This document shows, piece by piece, positions 1 through 6,265 of a stretch of DNA of 8,502 nucleotides (position 1 is the first letter of the stretch; the number at the start of each line of letters is the position of its first letter). This DNA comes from Syntrophomonadaceae bacterium (GTDB lineage Bacteria > Bacillota > Dethiobacteria > DTU022). The stretch lies in assembly GCA_007127255.1 (NCBI GenBank), contig SKZS01000022.1:1-8502 (forward strand). The letters are read 5' to 3'. The translations under genes were made by a program, and so were the position numbers. The notes under the pieces are model-generated. The model did no database searches and was not told the DNA's origin. It worked only from the letters and a program-made list of their open reading frames with translations.

Positions 1-443
1 TCATATATTATTGCTGTCCTGGGTTTTTGGGGCACTTCTTTGCCCTTCCTGGTCCAGTGGTAAAGAGGTTTGCCCCGGTATTTTACAGCTGAATAAAGCG
101 GAGCTAGCTGCTTAATCTCACCTTTAAACTTAAGCAGCAGCGCTTCTGCCTTCCTGCGTTCAAGAACAGGCACCCTGGCCTGCTCTTCAATGCGGCCTTC
201 AGCATCTCCGGTATCGCTAACTTTACCGAGGACAATCTCAGCCCGGTATTTTTTCGGCAGCCCGACAACATACTCTGCCAGGCGTGTGGCCCGACCCAGG
301 CAAACCGGCAGGACTCCTGATGCCATTGGATCAAGGGTTCCTGTATGCCCTGCCTTTGCAACAGAAAATAATCTGCGGGTTATTTGCACTGCCCTGCTCG
401 AAGTTACTCCGGTTGGTTTGTTAACTACAACAATTCCGTCCAC
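1..443 (-). CDS. truB: TruB, tRNA pseudouridine-55 synthase (N-terminal part, cut by window edge)
   Basis: TruB converts uridine 55 in the T-loop of nearly all tRNAs to pseudouridine in the cytoplasm. 147 codons are visible and the frame is still open at base 1, so roughly half of a typical protein of about 300 residues is missing. The start is read as GTG at 441-443, giving MDGIVVVNKPTGVTS, the usual TruB beginning. An in-frame stop lies only 17 codons upstream and no ATG occurs between. The catalytic motif GHTGTLDPMASGVLP is at residues 32-46 with the nucleophile Asp38. The second family motif, PLYSAVKYRGKPLYHWTRKG, is near the window edge. I translated this frame by hand from base 443 down and saw no frameshift. 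The gene starts 13 bases after the nrnA stop, which implies translational coupling. Identity is secure; only the exact start is slightly uncertain. Confidence 0.95.
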   Translation of the reverse strand, partial: MDGIVVVNKPTGVTSSRAVQITRRLFSVAKAGHTGTLDPMASGVLPVCLGRATRLAEYVVGLPKKYRAEIVLGKVSDTGDAEGRIEEQARVPVLERRKAEALLLKFKGEIKQLAPLYSAVKYRGKPLYHWTRKGKEVPQKPRTAIIY

Positions 444-453
444 CAGGTATATT

Positions 454-458
454 CCCTC
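454..458 (-). promoter_or_regulatory. Ribosome-binding site of truB, overlapping the nrnA stop
   Basis: On the minus strand GAGGG lies 10 bases before the GTG at 441-443 and shares bases with the TGA stop of nrnA (457-459). This supports the GTG as the truB start and suggests that ribosomes finishing nrnA reinitiate on truB. Confidence 0.6.
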
Positions 459-1428
459 AGGCCTTTGTATTTTTTAACATCTTGCATGCTTCGGCCATAA
501 CCTTTTCCTTCACAGACTGAAAATCTCCCTGCAGTCGGCAGCCGGCAGCCCGGACATGGCCGCCTCCGTTTAACCTATCGGCCAGTTCACTGACATCCAG
601 CACTTTGGACCGAAAACCAACCTTGACCTCACTGTCACTTTCAACATAAAAGAGGACTCCCAATTCAACGCCCTCAATGTTTCTTGTGTAGTTGATAATT
701 CCATCAAGATCATCACTGGAAGCCCCACTGCGCTCCCTTATATCATTACTGAGGGTCATTACAGCCATACTTCGTCTTTCATAGAGCTCAAGAGTAGCGA
801 GAGCTTCTTTTAAAAGGATATAGAATGAAAGCGGACGCTCATCAAATATTTTTTGAGAAATTGTCCCCGGGTTAAGCCCCATATCCAGCAGGGAAGCGAC
901 AACCAGGTGAGTATTTGAGGTGGTGTTTTCATACTTAAACGAGCCTGTATCTGTAGAGATTGCGACATAAAGCGCCTCGGCAATACTTTTATTAAATTCG
1001 ACGTTCATTTCCTTTAAAATACCGTAAATAATTTCACCGGTAGCAGCAGCACTGGCATCAACCAGGTCCAGTGTTCCAAAACGCTGGTTTGTTACATGAT
1101 GATCAATGTTAATAATAATTTTGCTCTTCATTACGGCATCTTTAAATACACCCAAACGATCCGGATCACTGCTGTCGAGCACAATCGTTGTGATTTCAGG
1201 ATCGGTAATTAAAACATCTTGAACTACTGCTTCCGATCCCTGTAAAAAATGATATTTTCCGGGAATCTGTCCGGGAGTGAAAAGCCTGACCTTTTTGCCT
1301 ATCCGGCGCAGACCCTCACCCATAGCCAGCAGGGAGCCAACACTGTCACCGTCAGGGAGCATATGCGATATTATATAAAAATATTCTTCACTAAGCAGTA
1401 TTTCAATTATCTTCTCTCGTTCTGTCAT
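457..1428 (-). CDS. nrnA: NrnA-type DHH/DHHA1 phosphoesterase (nanoRNase / pAp phosphatase)
   Basis: This is a DHH-DHHA1 family hydrolase. Characterised relatives (B. subtilis NrnA) degrade RNAs of 2-5 nucleotides and dephosphorylate 3'-phosphoadenosine 5'-phosphate, using Mn2+ in the cytoplasm. The metal-binding motifs are complete: SHMLPDGDSVGS (His22, Asp26, Asp28), LDSSDP (Asp85), DHH (109-111) and STDTGSFKYENTT (Asp160). The C-terminal substrate-binding motif GGGH is at 288-291, followed by VRAAG. The length of 323 residues matches the family. The ATG at 1426-1428 is preferred because a weak AGAAGAG lies about 10 bases upstream. A GTG two codons earlier (1432-1434) is possible but sits only 4 bases from that site. 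The gene overlaps the end of rbfA by 26 bases. Its position between rbfA and truB is common in Clostridia. Nuclease function comes from family knowledge; the exact substrate preference is inferred. Confidence 0.93.
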   Translation of the reverse strand: MTEREKIIEILLSEEYFYIISHMLPDGDSVGSLLAMGEGLRRIGKKVRLFTPGQIPGKYHFLQGSEAVVQDVLITDPEITTIVLDSSDPDRLGVFKDAVMKSKIIINIDHHVTNQRFGTLDLVDASAAATGEIIYGILKEMNVEFNKSIAEALYVAISTDTGSFKYENTTSNTHLVVASLLDMGLNPGTISQKIFDERPLSFYILLKEALATLELYERRSMAVMTLSNDIRERSGASSDDLDGIINYTRNIEGVELGVLFYVESDSEVKVGFRSKVLDVSELADRLNGGGHVRAAGCRLQGDFQSVKEKVMAEACKMLKNTKA

Positions 1429-1786
1429 TATCACTGTTCTCTTCTTTTTTCAATGATTTGAGGACGCTTTCAATGTAAGCTCCATATTCTATGGACGTAT
1501 CAAGATAAAAACTGATTTCCGGAGTATACCTCAATCTGACCCGTCGGCCGATTTCACTCCTGATAAAACCTGAAGCACGGGCCAGGGTTTGCAGGGTTTC
1601 CTCTTTTTCCATTTCAGTACCATAAATGCTTACATATACCGAAGCGTAACGTAAATCCCTGGTAAGTTCTACATCAGTTACGCTCGTAATTTCGGCAACA
1701 CGGGGATCTTTAATCTCCGCGCCGATAATATAGCTTACATCTTTTTTAATCTGTTCGGCAACCCGCCGCACTCTGTTTTCTGACAT
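1403..1786 (-). CDS. rbfA: RbfA, 30S ribosome-binding factor
   Basis: RbfA is a single-domain KH-like protein that binds the immature 30S subunit near the 5' end of 16S rRNA and assists late maturation. The 127-residue length is normal. It begins MSENRVRRVAEQIKKDVSYII. The family core is present: DPRVAEITSVTDVELTRDL, then the ARASGFIRSEIGRRVRLRYT segment (which holds the bent helix), then PEISFYLDTSIEYG. The ATG at 1784-1786 follows a strong AGGAGGG (1794-1800) at a 7-base spacing. The charged tail (residues about 114-127, SDNDRTREDN) is encoded partly in the overlap with nrnA. The start is 59 bases after infB, too short a gap for the ylxP gene often found here. Confidence 0.95.
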   Translation of the reverse strand: MSENRVRRVAEQIKKDVSYIIGAEIKDPRVAEITSVTDVELTRDLRYASVYVSIYGTEMEKEETLQTLARASGFIRSEIGRRVRLRYTPEISFYLDTSIEYGAYIESVLKSLKKEENSDNDRTREDN

Positions 1787-1845
1787 AATAGAACCCTCCT
1801 GTGACGACCTGGTTGATACGGCGAATAGAATAATAACAGCAAATT

Positions 1846-3984
1846 TTAACGGGCTATCTGCTCCATGGTGTACGCTTCTATGATGTCACCTTCCCGTAGA
1901 TCATTATAGTTCTCCAGCAATATACCGCACTCGTAACCGGTAAGCACTTCACGCACATCATCCTTGAATCGTTTCAGGGAATCAATTTTCCCTGAATCAA
2001 GGATAACAGTACCATCCCTGATTACCCTGACCATGGCGTTGCGGGTTATTTTTCCTTCAATTACATGTGAACCGGCAATGTTTCCCAGGCGGGACACCTT
2101 GAAAAGCTCTCTGACTTCCGCCTGCCCTAAAGTAACCTCTTTCATTACCGGTTTAAGTAATCCGGTTACGGCTCTCTTTATATCTTCAATAGCTTCATAT
2201 ATAACCCTGTATAACCTTATATCAACTTCATCCTGTTCAGCCAGTTTACGGGCGTTGGCATCGGGCCTGACATTAAAGCCGATTACTATGGCATTTGAAG
2301 CAGATGCCAGCATAATGTCAGATTCGTTTATCGCACCGACTCCTGTATGAATAATTTTTATTTGCACTTCTTCCAGGCTCAGTTTGCCAAGCGCATCCTG
2401 AACGGCCTCAAGCGAGCCCTGAACATCCGCTTTAAGAATCAGGTTTAAATCTTTTACTTCACCTTCCTGGATCTGCTTAAAGAGATCATCGAGGGTTACC
2501 CGCTGGACGCGTCTGCTTGCTTCTTTAATTTTGAAAGCCCGTTTTTCCGCAACCTGTCTGGCAACCCGCTCATCAGAAACAGCTTGAAATCGATCTCCCG
2601 CCAGGGGCACATCATTTAGACCAAGTATTTCAACGGGGGTTGACGGTCCAGCCGCATCGATCCTTTCACCGCGATCATTAATCATTGCCCTGATTTTACC
2701 GTAAATTGAACCGCATATTATCGAATCGCCCACTCTGAGGGTGCCGTCCTGGACCAGAACAGTGGCGACAGGACCACGTCCGCGATCAAGTTTTGCTTCG
2801 ACCACAGAACCACGGGGGATTCTTTCCGGGCATGCTTTAAGTTCACCTACTTCGGCCAGCAGCAGGATCATTTCTAAAAGTTCTTCTATACCGTCACCCC
2901 TGATAGCGCTAACCATAACAAAAATGGTATCGCCGCCCCAATCTTCGGAAACAAGACCTTGCTCCGAAAGCTGCTGCTTGACCCGGTCGGGATTGGCATT
3001 GGCTTTATCAATTTTGTTGACCGCAACCATAATCGGGACCTTGGCAGCCTTAACGTGATTAATTGCTTCTATGGTTTGGGGCATAACACCGTCGTCGGCG
3101 GCAACAACAAGTACTGCGATATCAGTTACCTGTGCTCCCCTTGCTCTCATTGCTGTAAATGCTTCGTGACCCGGTGTATCTAAAAAGACTATTTGCCTGT
3201 CGTTTACATCTACCTGGTAAGCGCCGATATGCTGGGTAATACCGCCTACTTCGCCATCGGTAACTTTAGCGCTCCTGATTGAATCAAGCAGTGACGTCTT
3301 TCCGTGATCGACATGTCCAAGCACAGTAACCACGGGCTTGCGATGCACTTCTTGCGTATCGCCTTCATCACAAATAGATAGAAGCTCTTCTTCAACAGGA
3401 TCTTCAATGTATTCAACATCGAACCCGTATTCCTCGACAAGAAGCTCGACAGATTCCGGAGTCAGCGGCTGATTAAGGCTGGCCATCACTCCCATATCCA
3501 TTAACTGGGTTATTAGCTGGGTAGCTTCAACATCAAGATGACCGGCCAGCTCCCCTACAGTAATCTGCCCTTCAAGTCTTATTTTTGGCTTGATCGCTTT
3601 AAGTGCTGCAGCTCGCTTTTCTTCCTGGATTGCTTTTCGCGCTTTTCGGCTGGGGGGCTTCTTTTCCTGATCTTTGGGTTTATCAGTTTTTGTAGACTTT
3701 TTAGAAGCCGGTTTCTCTTTTTCTGCTTCTTTCTCCCTCTTCTTCACCGTATCTTTCTTAGTCTCTTTTTTAGCGGTACCTGTTTTTTTCTCTTTAGTCT
3801 CTTCAACAGATGGTTTGCCTTCCGTTTGACCTGTTAAAATAGACATAACTTTTTTAGCTTCATCATCTGTCAGGGTGCTCATATGGTTATTGACCCTAAT
3901 ATCCATATTTTCCATAACTTCGATTAGCTTTTTACTGGTTGTGCCCAGCTCTTTTGCTAACTCGTAAACTCTAACCTTGCTCAT
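1846..3984 (-). CDS. infB: Translation initiation factor IF-2
   Basis: IF-2 is a GTPase that binds fMet-tRNA to the 30S subunit and promotes 50S joining. The 712 residues are close to the compact Gram-positive form. Visible order: a first IF2_N domain (1-52); a Lys-rich, low-complexity linker (about 53-125; 23 Lys and 4 Arg against 15 acidic by eye count); a second IF2_N domain (about 132-195); the G domain; then domains II, III and IV ending EAYTMEQIAR. The GTPase motifs are intact: G1 GHVDHGKT (223-230), switch I GGITQHIGAYQV (247-258), G3 DTPGH (269-273), G4 NKID (323-326) and G5 SAI (359-361). The ATG at 3982-3984 follows an excellent GGAGGTG. The gene starts 32 bases after ylxR. No ylxQ gene intervenes, unlike in many relatives. 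Identity is certain. Confidence 0.98.
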   Translation of the reverse strand: MSKVRVYELAKELGTTSKKLIEVMENMDIRVNNHMSTLTDDEAKKVMSILTGQTEGKPSVEETKEKKTGTAKKETKKDTVKKREKEAEKEKPASKKSTKTDKPKDQEKKPPSRKARKAIQEEKRAAALKAIKPKIRLEGQITVGELAGHLDVEATQLITQLMDMGVMASLNQPLTPESVELLVEEYGFDVEYIEDPVEEELLSICDEGDTQEVHRKPVVTVLGHVDHGKTSLLDSIRSAKVTDGEVGGITQHIGAYQVDVNDRQIVFLDTPGHEAFTAMRARGAQVTDIAVLVVAADDGVMPQTIEAINHVKAAKVPIMVAVNKIDKANANPDRVKQQLSEQGLVSEDWGGDTIFVMVSAIRGDGIEELLEMILLLAEVGELKACPERIPRGSVVEAKLDRGRGPVATVLVQDGTLRVGDSIICGSIYGKIRAMINDRGERIDAAGPSTPVEILGLNDVPLAGDRFQAVSDERVARQVAEKRAFKIKEASRRVQRVTLDDLFKQIQEGEVKDLNLILKADVQGSLEAVQDALGKLSLEEVQIKIIHTGVGAINESDIMLASASNAIVIGFNVRPDANARKLAEQDEVDIRLYRVIYEAIEDIKRAVTGLLKPVMKEVTLGQAEVRELFKVSRLGNIAGSHVIEGKITRNAMVRVIRDGTVILDSGKIDSLKRFKDDVREVLTGYECGILLENYNDLREGDIIEAYTMEQIAR

Positions 3985-3990
3985 TTAAAA

Positions 3991-3997
3991 CACCTCC
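3991..3997 (-). promoter_or_regulatory. Ribosome-binding site of infB
   Basis: The minus strand reads GGAGGTG 6 bases before the infB ATG, a near-perfect complement to the 16S rRNA 3' end. It fixes the start of IF-2 and suggests strong initiation independent of the upstream cistron. Confidence 0.85.
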
Positions 3998-4016
3998 ATA
4001 AGGTAAGCCCTCCCCG

Positions 4017-4304
4017 TCAAGATCCTTCAACTTCATTTCCTTTTTCAAGAATTTTATCTAATTCTGATACCAGTTCCTCAGAAACAGACAGCTGCAGGTT
4101 CTTTTCAAAACGACGTCCTTTAATCGCTTTTTCCAAACAGGACTGCAGTGGACAGACATACGCTCCGCGACCCGGCATTTTGCCGGTTAAATCAAGCGCT
4201 GCTGTCGCTTCCGGGGTCCTTACTACCCGAATCAGCTCTTTCTTCGGTTTTTTTTGCCGGCAGCCGACACAGATACGCAGGGGGATTTTACGTTTCTTAA
4301 TCAT
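4017..4304 (-). CDS. ylxR: YlxR (RnpM) family RNA-binding protein
   Basis: A small basic cytoplasmic protein of 95 residues belonging to the YlxR family, found in nusA-infB operons. In B. subtilis the homologue has been renamed RnpM because it binds the RNA of RNase P and modulates its activity. That function is transferred here by family only. The family signatures are present: RICVGCRQKKPKKELIRVVR (about 10-29) and the LTGKMPGRGAYVCPLQSC segment (about 39-56), which contains the GRGAYVC core. Four Cys (12, 15, 51, 56) are arranged as two pairs. The frame stays open upstream to 4397, but the ATG at 4302-4304 is chosen. It gives the usual short N-terminus before the RICVGC motif, has a GAGGAGG upstream, and overlaps the nusA stop as ATGATTAA (8 bases). 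The longer reading is just the nusA acidic-tail DNA in another frame. Confidence 0.93.
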   Translation of the reverse strand: MIKKRKIPLRICVGCRQKKPKKELIRVVRTPEATAALDLTGKMPGRGAYVCPLQSCLEKAIKGRRFEKNLQLSVSEELVSELDKILEKGNEVEGS

Positions 4305-5625
4305 CTGCCAACAAATCCTCCTCAGGCGTTTCTTTAGTATCGGGCTCTTCTGAACCAGCCGGCATTTCTTCAGCTGTTTCTTCTGCAACTTCTTCATCTT
4401 CTGCAGTGTCTGTTTCAGCTGCTTTTTCTTCTTTCTGCCCTTCTGTTTCTTCTGTTTGCTCTTCTATGTTTTCTTTTTGTTCTTCTACTTCTTCTGCCTG
4501 TTCTTCTGCAGCAATTTGTTCAGTTTCGCTGCTTTCATTCTCCCGACCATCATCTGTATCACCGGATAAGCCAATTGCCGACAGGCTTTGTTCTGTATGC
4601 TGTGTTTCACTGGAAATATCAACTTTCCAACCGGTAATCCGGGCTGCCAAACGGGCATTTTGCCCTTCCTTGCCGATCGCCAGGGATAACTGGCTGTCGG
4701 GAACGATAACTGAAGCACCTTTATTTTCATAGTCAACTGTTACTGCAGCTACTTTTGCCGGACTTAGAGCATTGGCAACGTATTCTTCCGGCTCTTCACT
4801 CCATTTTACAATATCTATTTTTTCACCCTTCAGTTCATTGCTAATGGCCTGAACCCTGCTGCCCTTGGGTCCAACACAGGCCCCAACCGGATCAATATCC
4901 TGGTTGTGCGAAATAACTGCCAGTTTAGAGCGATGACCTGCTTCCCTGGCCGTCGCTTTGATTTCGACTATACCTTCATATATTTCCGGCACTTCCATCT
5001 CGAAGAGCCTTTTGAGAAAACCTGTATGAGTCCTTGTTACAATAATCTGCGGGCCCTTGGTTGTTTTTTTAACATCAAGAATAAAAGCTTTGACCCTCTC
5101 TCCCTGGCGGTAACGTTCATGCGGAATTTGTTCAGCCACTGGAAGAACAGCCTCAGTCCTTCCCAGGTCAATGATAACATTTCTCTGCTCAAAGCGACGC
5201 ACAAGGCCTGTAATCACTTCTTCCGTTCTATCCACAAAACTTTCATATATTAGCTCCCGTTCTGCTTCCCTGATTCTCTGGATTACGACCTGTTTGGCAG
5301 TTTGAGCAGCTATTCGGCCAAATTCTTTCGGTGTCACTTCCATTTCGACAATATCTCCAACCTGACAGTGCGGATCATAAACACGCGCTTCGTACAGGCT
5401 CACTTCCGTTTCTTCAGAGCTGACATCCTCTACTACCTTTAATTGTGAAAATACCTTGATTTCACCTGTTTCCCGATCTATAGTTACGCTGACGGCAGGT
5501 GCTGATTGAAAGTTTCTCTTGTAAGCCGAGACAAGCGCTACTTCCAAAGCTTCGAAGAGAATCTCCTTGCTAATGCCCTTCTCTTTTTCTAACGATTCAA
5601 GCGCTGCAAATAAATCCTTATTCAT
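4297..5625 (-). CDS. nusA: NusA, transcription elongation/termination factor, with acidic C-terminal extension
   Basis: NusA binds RNA polymerase and nascent RNA and controls pausing, termination and antitermination. Domains in order: the RNAP-binding N-terminal domain (about 1-130, starting MNKDLFAALESLEKEKGISK), S1 (about 137-200), KH1 with GPKG at 252-255, and KH2 with GKEG at 318-321 followed by QNARLAARITGWKVDI. The conserved core ends near residue 340. Beyond this comes an unusual tail. By eye count, residues 361-442 hold 37 acidic residues (31 Glu, 6 Asp) against 5 basic. Typical Bacillota NusA (B. subtilis, about 371 residues) ends soon after KH2. The ATG at 5623-5625 is 10 bases after rimP. 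Its AAGGAGGG (5639-5646) is encoded by the last codons of rimP, with a long 13-base spacing. NusA identity is certain; the tail's function is unknown. Confidence 0.97.
   Translation of the reverse strand: MNKDLFAALESLEKEKGISKEILFEALEVALVSAYKRNFQSAPAVSVTIDRETGEIKVFSQLKVVEDVSSEETEVSLYEARVYDPHCQVGDIVEMEVTPKEFGRIAAQTAKQVVIQRIREAERELIYESFVDRTEEVITGLVRRFEQRNVIIDLGRTEAVLPVAEQIPHERYRQGERVKAFILDVKKTTKGPQIIVTRTHTGFLKRLFEMEVPEIYEGIVEIKATAREAGHRSKLAVISHNQDIDPVGACVGPKGSRVQAISNELKGEKIDIVKWSEEPEEYVANALSPAKVAAVTVDYENKGASVIVPDSQLSLAIGKEGQNARLAARITGWKVDISSETQHTEQSLSAIGLSGDTDDGRENESSETEQIAAEEQAEEVEEQKENIEEQTEETEGQKEEKAAETDTAEDEEVAEETAEEMPAGSEEPDTKETPEEDLLADD
4300..4545 (-). repeat. Low-complexity, Glu-codon-rich purine tract encoding the NusA acidic tail
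   Basis: The coding strand is dominated by GAA, GAG and GCA/GCT codons, encoding irregular EEQ-, EET- and EEV-type units (for example VEEQKENIEEQTEETEGQKEE cut into short imperfect repeats near residues 380-400). It is not an exact tandem repeat. The complementary strand is a TTC/TCT-rich tract that gives long spurious open frames. Such tracts can vary in length between strains. Confidence 0.7.
4317..4323 (-). promoter_or_regulatory. Ribosome-binding site of ylxR inside nusA
   Basis: GAGGAGG on the minus strand lies 12 bases before the ylxR ATG at 4302-4304. The same bases encode the Glu-Glu pair of the NusA terminus (PEEDLLADD). This supports the short ylxR start and translational coupling with nusA. 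Confidence 0.65.
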
Positions 5626-5635
5626 CCTGTTTTAC

Positions 5636-6139
5636 TTACCCTCCTTTCTTCCTGTCTTTTAAATCTTTATCTTTTTCCGGACCGGTGTACCAGAGGTTGG
5701 CCCGATCAATTAAATCGTAAGGGATCTGTACTGTACTGCCATCTTCTTTTATAACTTCTATAGATTCATCACCGGCATTCTGCAAAATACCACTAAAATT
5801 TTTGCTGCCTGCAAGCATTTGCCTGGTTTTTACCTTGACTTTTTCACCCTGGAATCGAATGAAATGCTCTTTTTTAGTGAGAGGTCTTTCAATTCCGGGA
5901 GAAGAAATTTCGAGGGTATAGGCATGGGGAATCGGATCCTTTATATCCAGAAAATCCGATAAAGCCCTGCTTACCTCCTCGCAATGATCTATTGTCACAC
6001 CACCGTCGGTATCTATATACAGTTTCAACTGCCCATGTTTTCCGACAACATAATCTAAGTGAACCAGCTCGAAGCCAAGTTCTTCAAGGTAGGGTTCAAT
6101 CAGTTTAATTAAGTCATCCCTGGTTTCTTCCCTGCTCAC
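5636..6139 (-). CDS. rimP: RimP, 30S ribosome maturation factor
   Basis: RimP binds the 30S subunit and helps assemble the head region around S19/S12. The 167 residues comprise the N-terminal alpha/beta domain (about 1-85) and the C-terminal SH3-like domain (about 86-155). Diagnostic segments are LGFELVHLDYV, LYIDTDGGVTIDHCEEVSRALS and the YTLEISSPGIERPL hallmark (about 74-87). The start is GTG at 6137-6139, the only candidate after an in-frame stop five codons upstream. It is preceded by AAGGGG at 8-base spacing. The C-terminus (DRKKGG) doubles as the nusA Shine-Dalgarno. It is the first gene of the rimP-nusA-infB group, behind the largest intergenic gap, and so is probably the promoter-proximal gene of this operon. 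Confidence 0.95.
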   Translation of the reverse strand: MSREETRDDLIKLIEPYLEELGFELVHLDYVVGKHGQLKLYIDTDGGVTIDHCEEVSRALSDFLDIKDPIPHAYTLEISSPGIERPLTKKEHFIRFQGEKVKVKTRQMLAGSKNFSGILQNAGDESIEVIKEDGSTVQIPYDLIDRANLWYTGPEKDKDLKDRKKGG

Positions 6140-6147
6140 TAAATTTA

Positions 6148-6153
6148 CCCCTT
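6148..6153 (-). promoter_or_regulatory. Ribosome-binding site of rimP (decides a GTG start)
   Basis: AAGGGG on the minus strand is 8 bases before the GTG at 6137-6139. With stops closing the frame just upstream, this makes the GTG the only reasonable rimP start. Confidence 0.6.
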
Positions 6154-6162
6154 ATTAACATG

Positions 6163-6188
6163 AAAGAGTGGGGAACCACCCACCCTTC
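6163..6188 (-). promoter_or_regulatory. Hairpin in the rimP leader
   Basis: An inverted repeat with arms 6164-6172 and 6179-6187 and a 6-base loop. As minus-strand RNA the stem is 10 bp including two G-U pairs (core GGGUGGG/CCCACUC). It lies about 10 bases upstream of the rimP ribosome-binding site. The bases after it are UCAUG, not a U-run, so it does not look like a classical intrinsic terminator. It may be a leader structure, an mRNA-stabilising 5' hairpin or a protein-binding element. Confidence 0.5.
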
Positions 6189-6213
6189 ACAAATAAACCT
6201 ATTCGCCTCAATT

Positions 6214-6242
6214 AATTTACCACAAATATGCAAAAAGCGCAA
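6214..6242 (-). promoter_or_regulatory. Putative sigma-A-type promoter for rimP operon
   Basis: On the minus strand TTGCGC (-35, 6237-6242) is separated by 17 bases from TAAATT (-10, 6214-6219). TGG precedes the -10 and makes it an extended -10 element. The -35 matches consensus at three of six positions and the -10 at four of six, so the case rests on spacing, the TG element and location in the only sizeable gap. Transcription would start near 6207 and give a leader of about 68 bases with the hairpin. No terminator is evident after the glycosyltransferase gene, so read-through from upstream is also likely. Confidence 0.4.
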
Positions 6243-6265
6243 GGATAAAACTTAAGTCTTCAGCC

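Noticed and set aside
104..361. Minus-strand open frame of 85 codons inside truB
   Set aside because: It is out of frame with truB, whose motifs are continuous from 443 to 1 in a different frame.
1787..1845. Possible promoter between infB and rbfA (TTGCTG and TATCAA with 18 bases between)
   Set aside because: Both boxes are weak, the genes are closely spaced in an operon, and no supporting element such as an extended -10 is present.
3538..3837. Phe/Leu/Arg-rich plus-strand open frame that looks like a membrane peptide
   Set aside because: It mirrors the Lys-rich linker of infB (AAG/AAA read backwards as CTT/TTT) and has no supporting signals.
4305..4397. Longer ylxR with 31 extra N-terminal residues
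   Set aside because: The added residues are the nusA tail read in another frame, extremely Lys-rich, and the family begins just before the RICVGC motif; the ATG at 4302-4304 has its own GAGGAGG.
4406..4732. Long Ser/Cys-rich open frame on the plus strand opposite nusA
   Set aside because: It is the complement of the GAA/GAG-rich acidic tail; its Ser/Cys/Phe composition follows from TTC/TCT codons, and there is no ribosome-binding site or recognisable domain.
6236..6265. Intrinsic terminator after the glycosyltransferase gene
   Set aside because: Only a short palindrome (ACTTAAGT) is present with no GC-rich stem and no adequate U-run.
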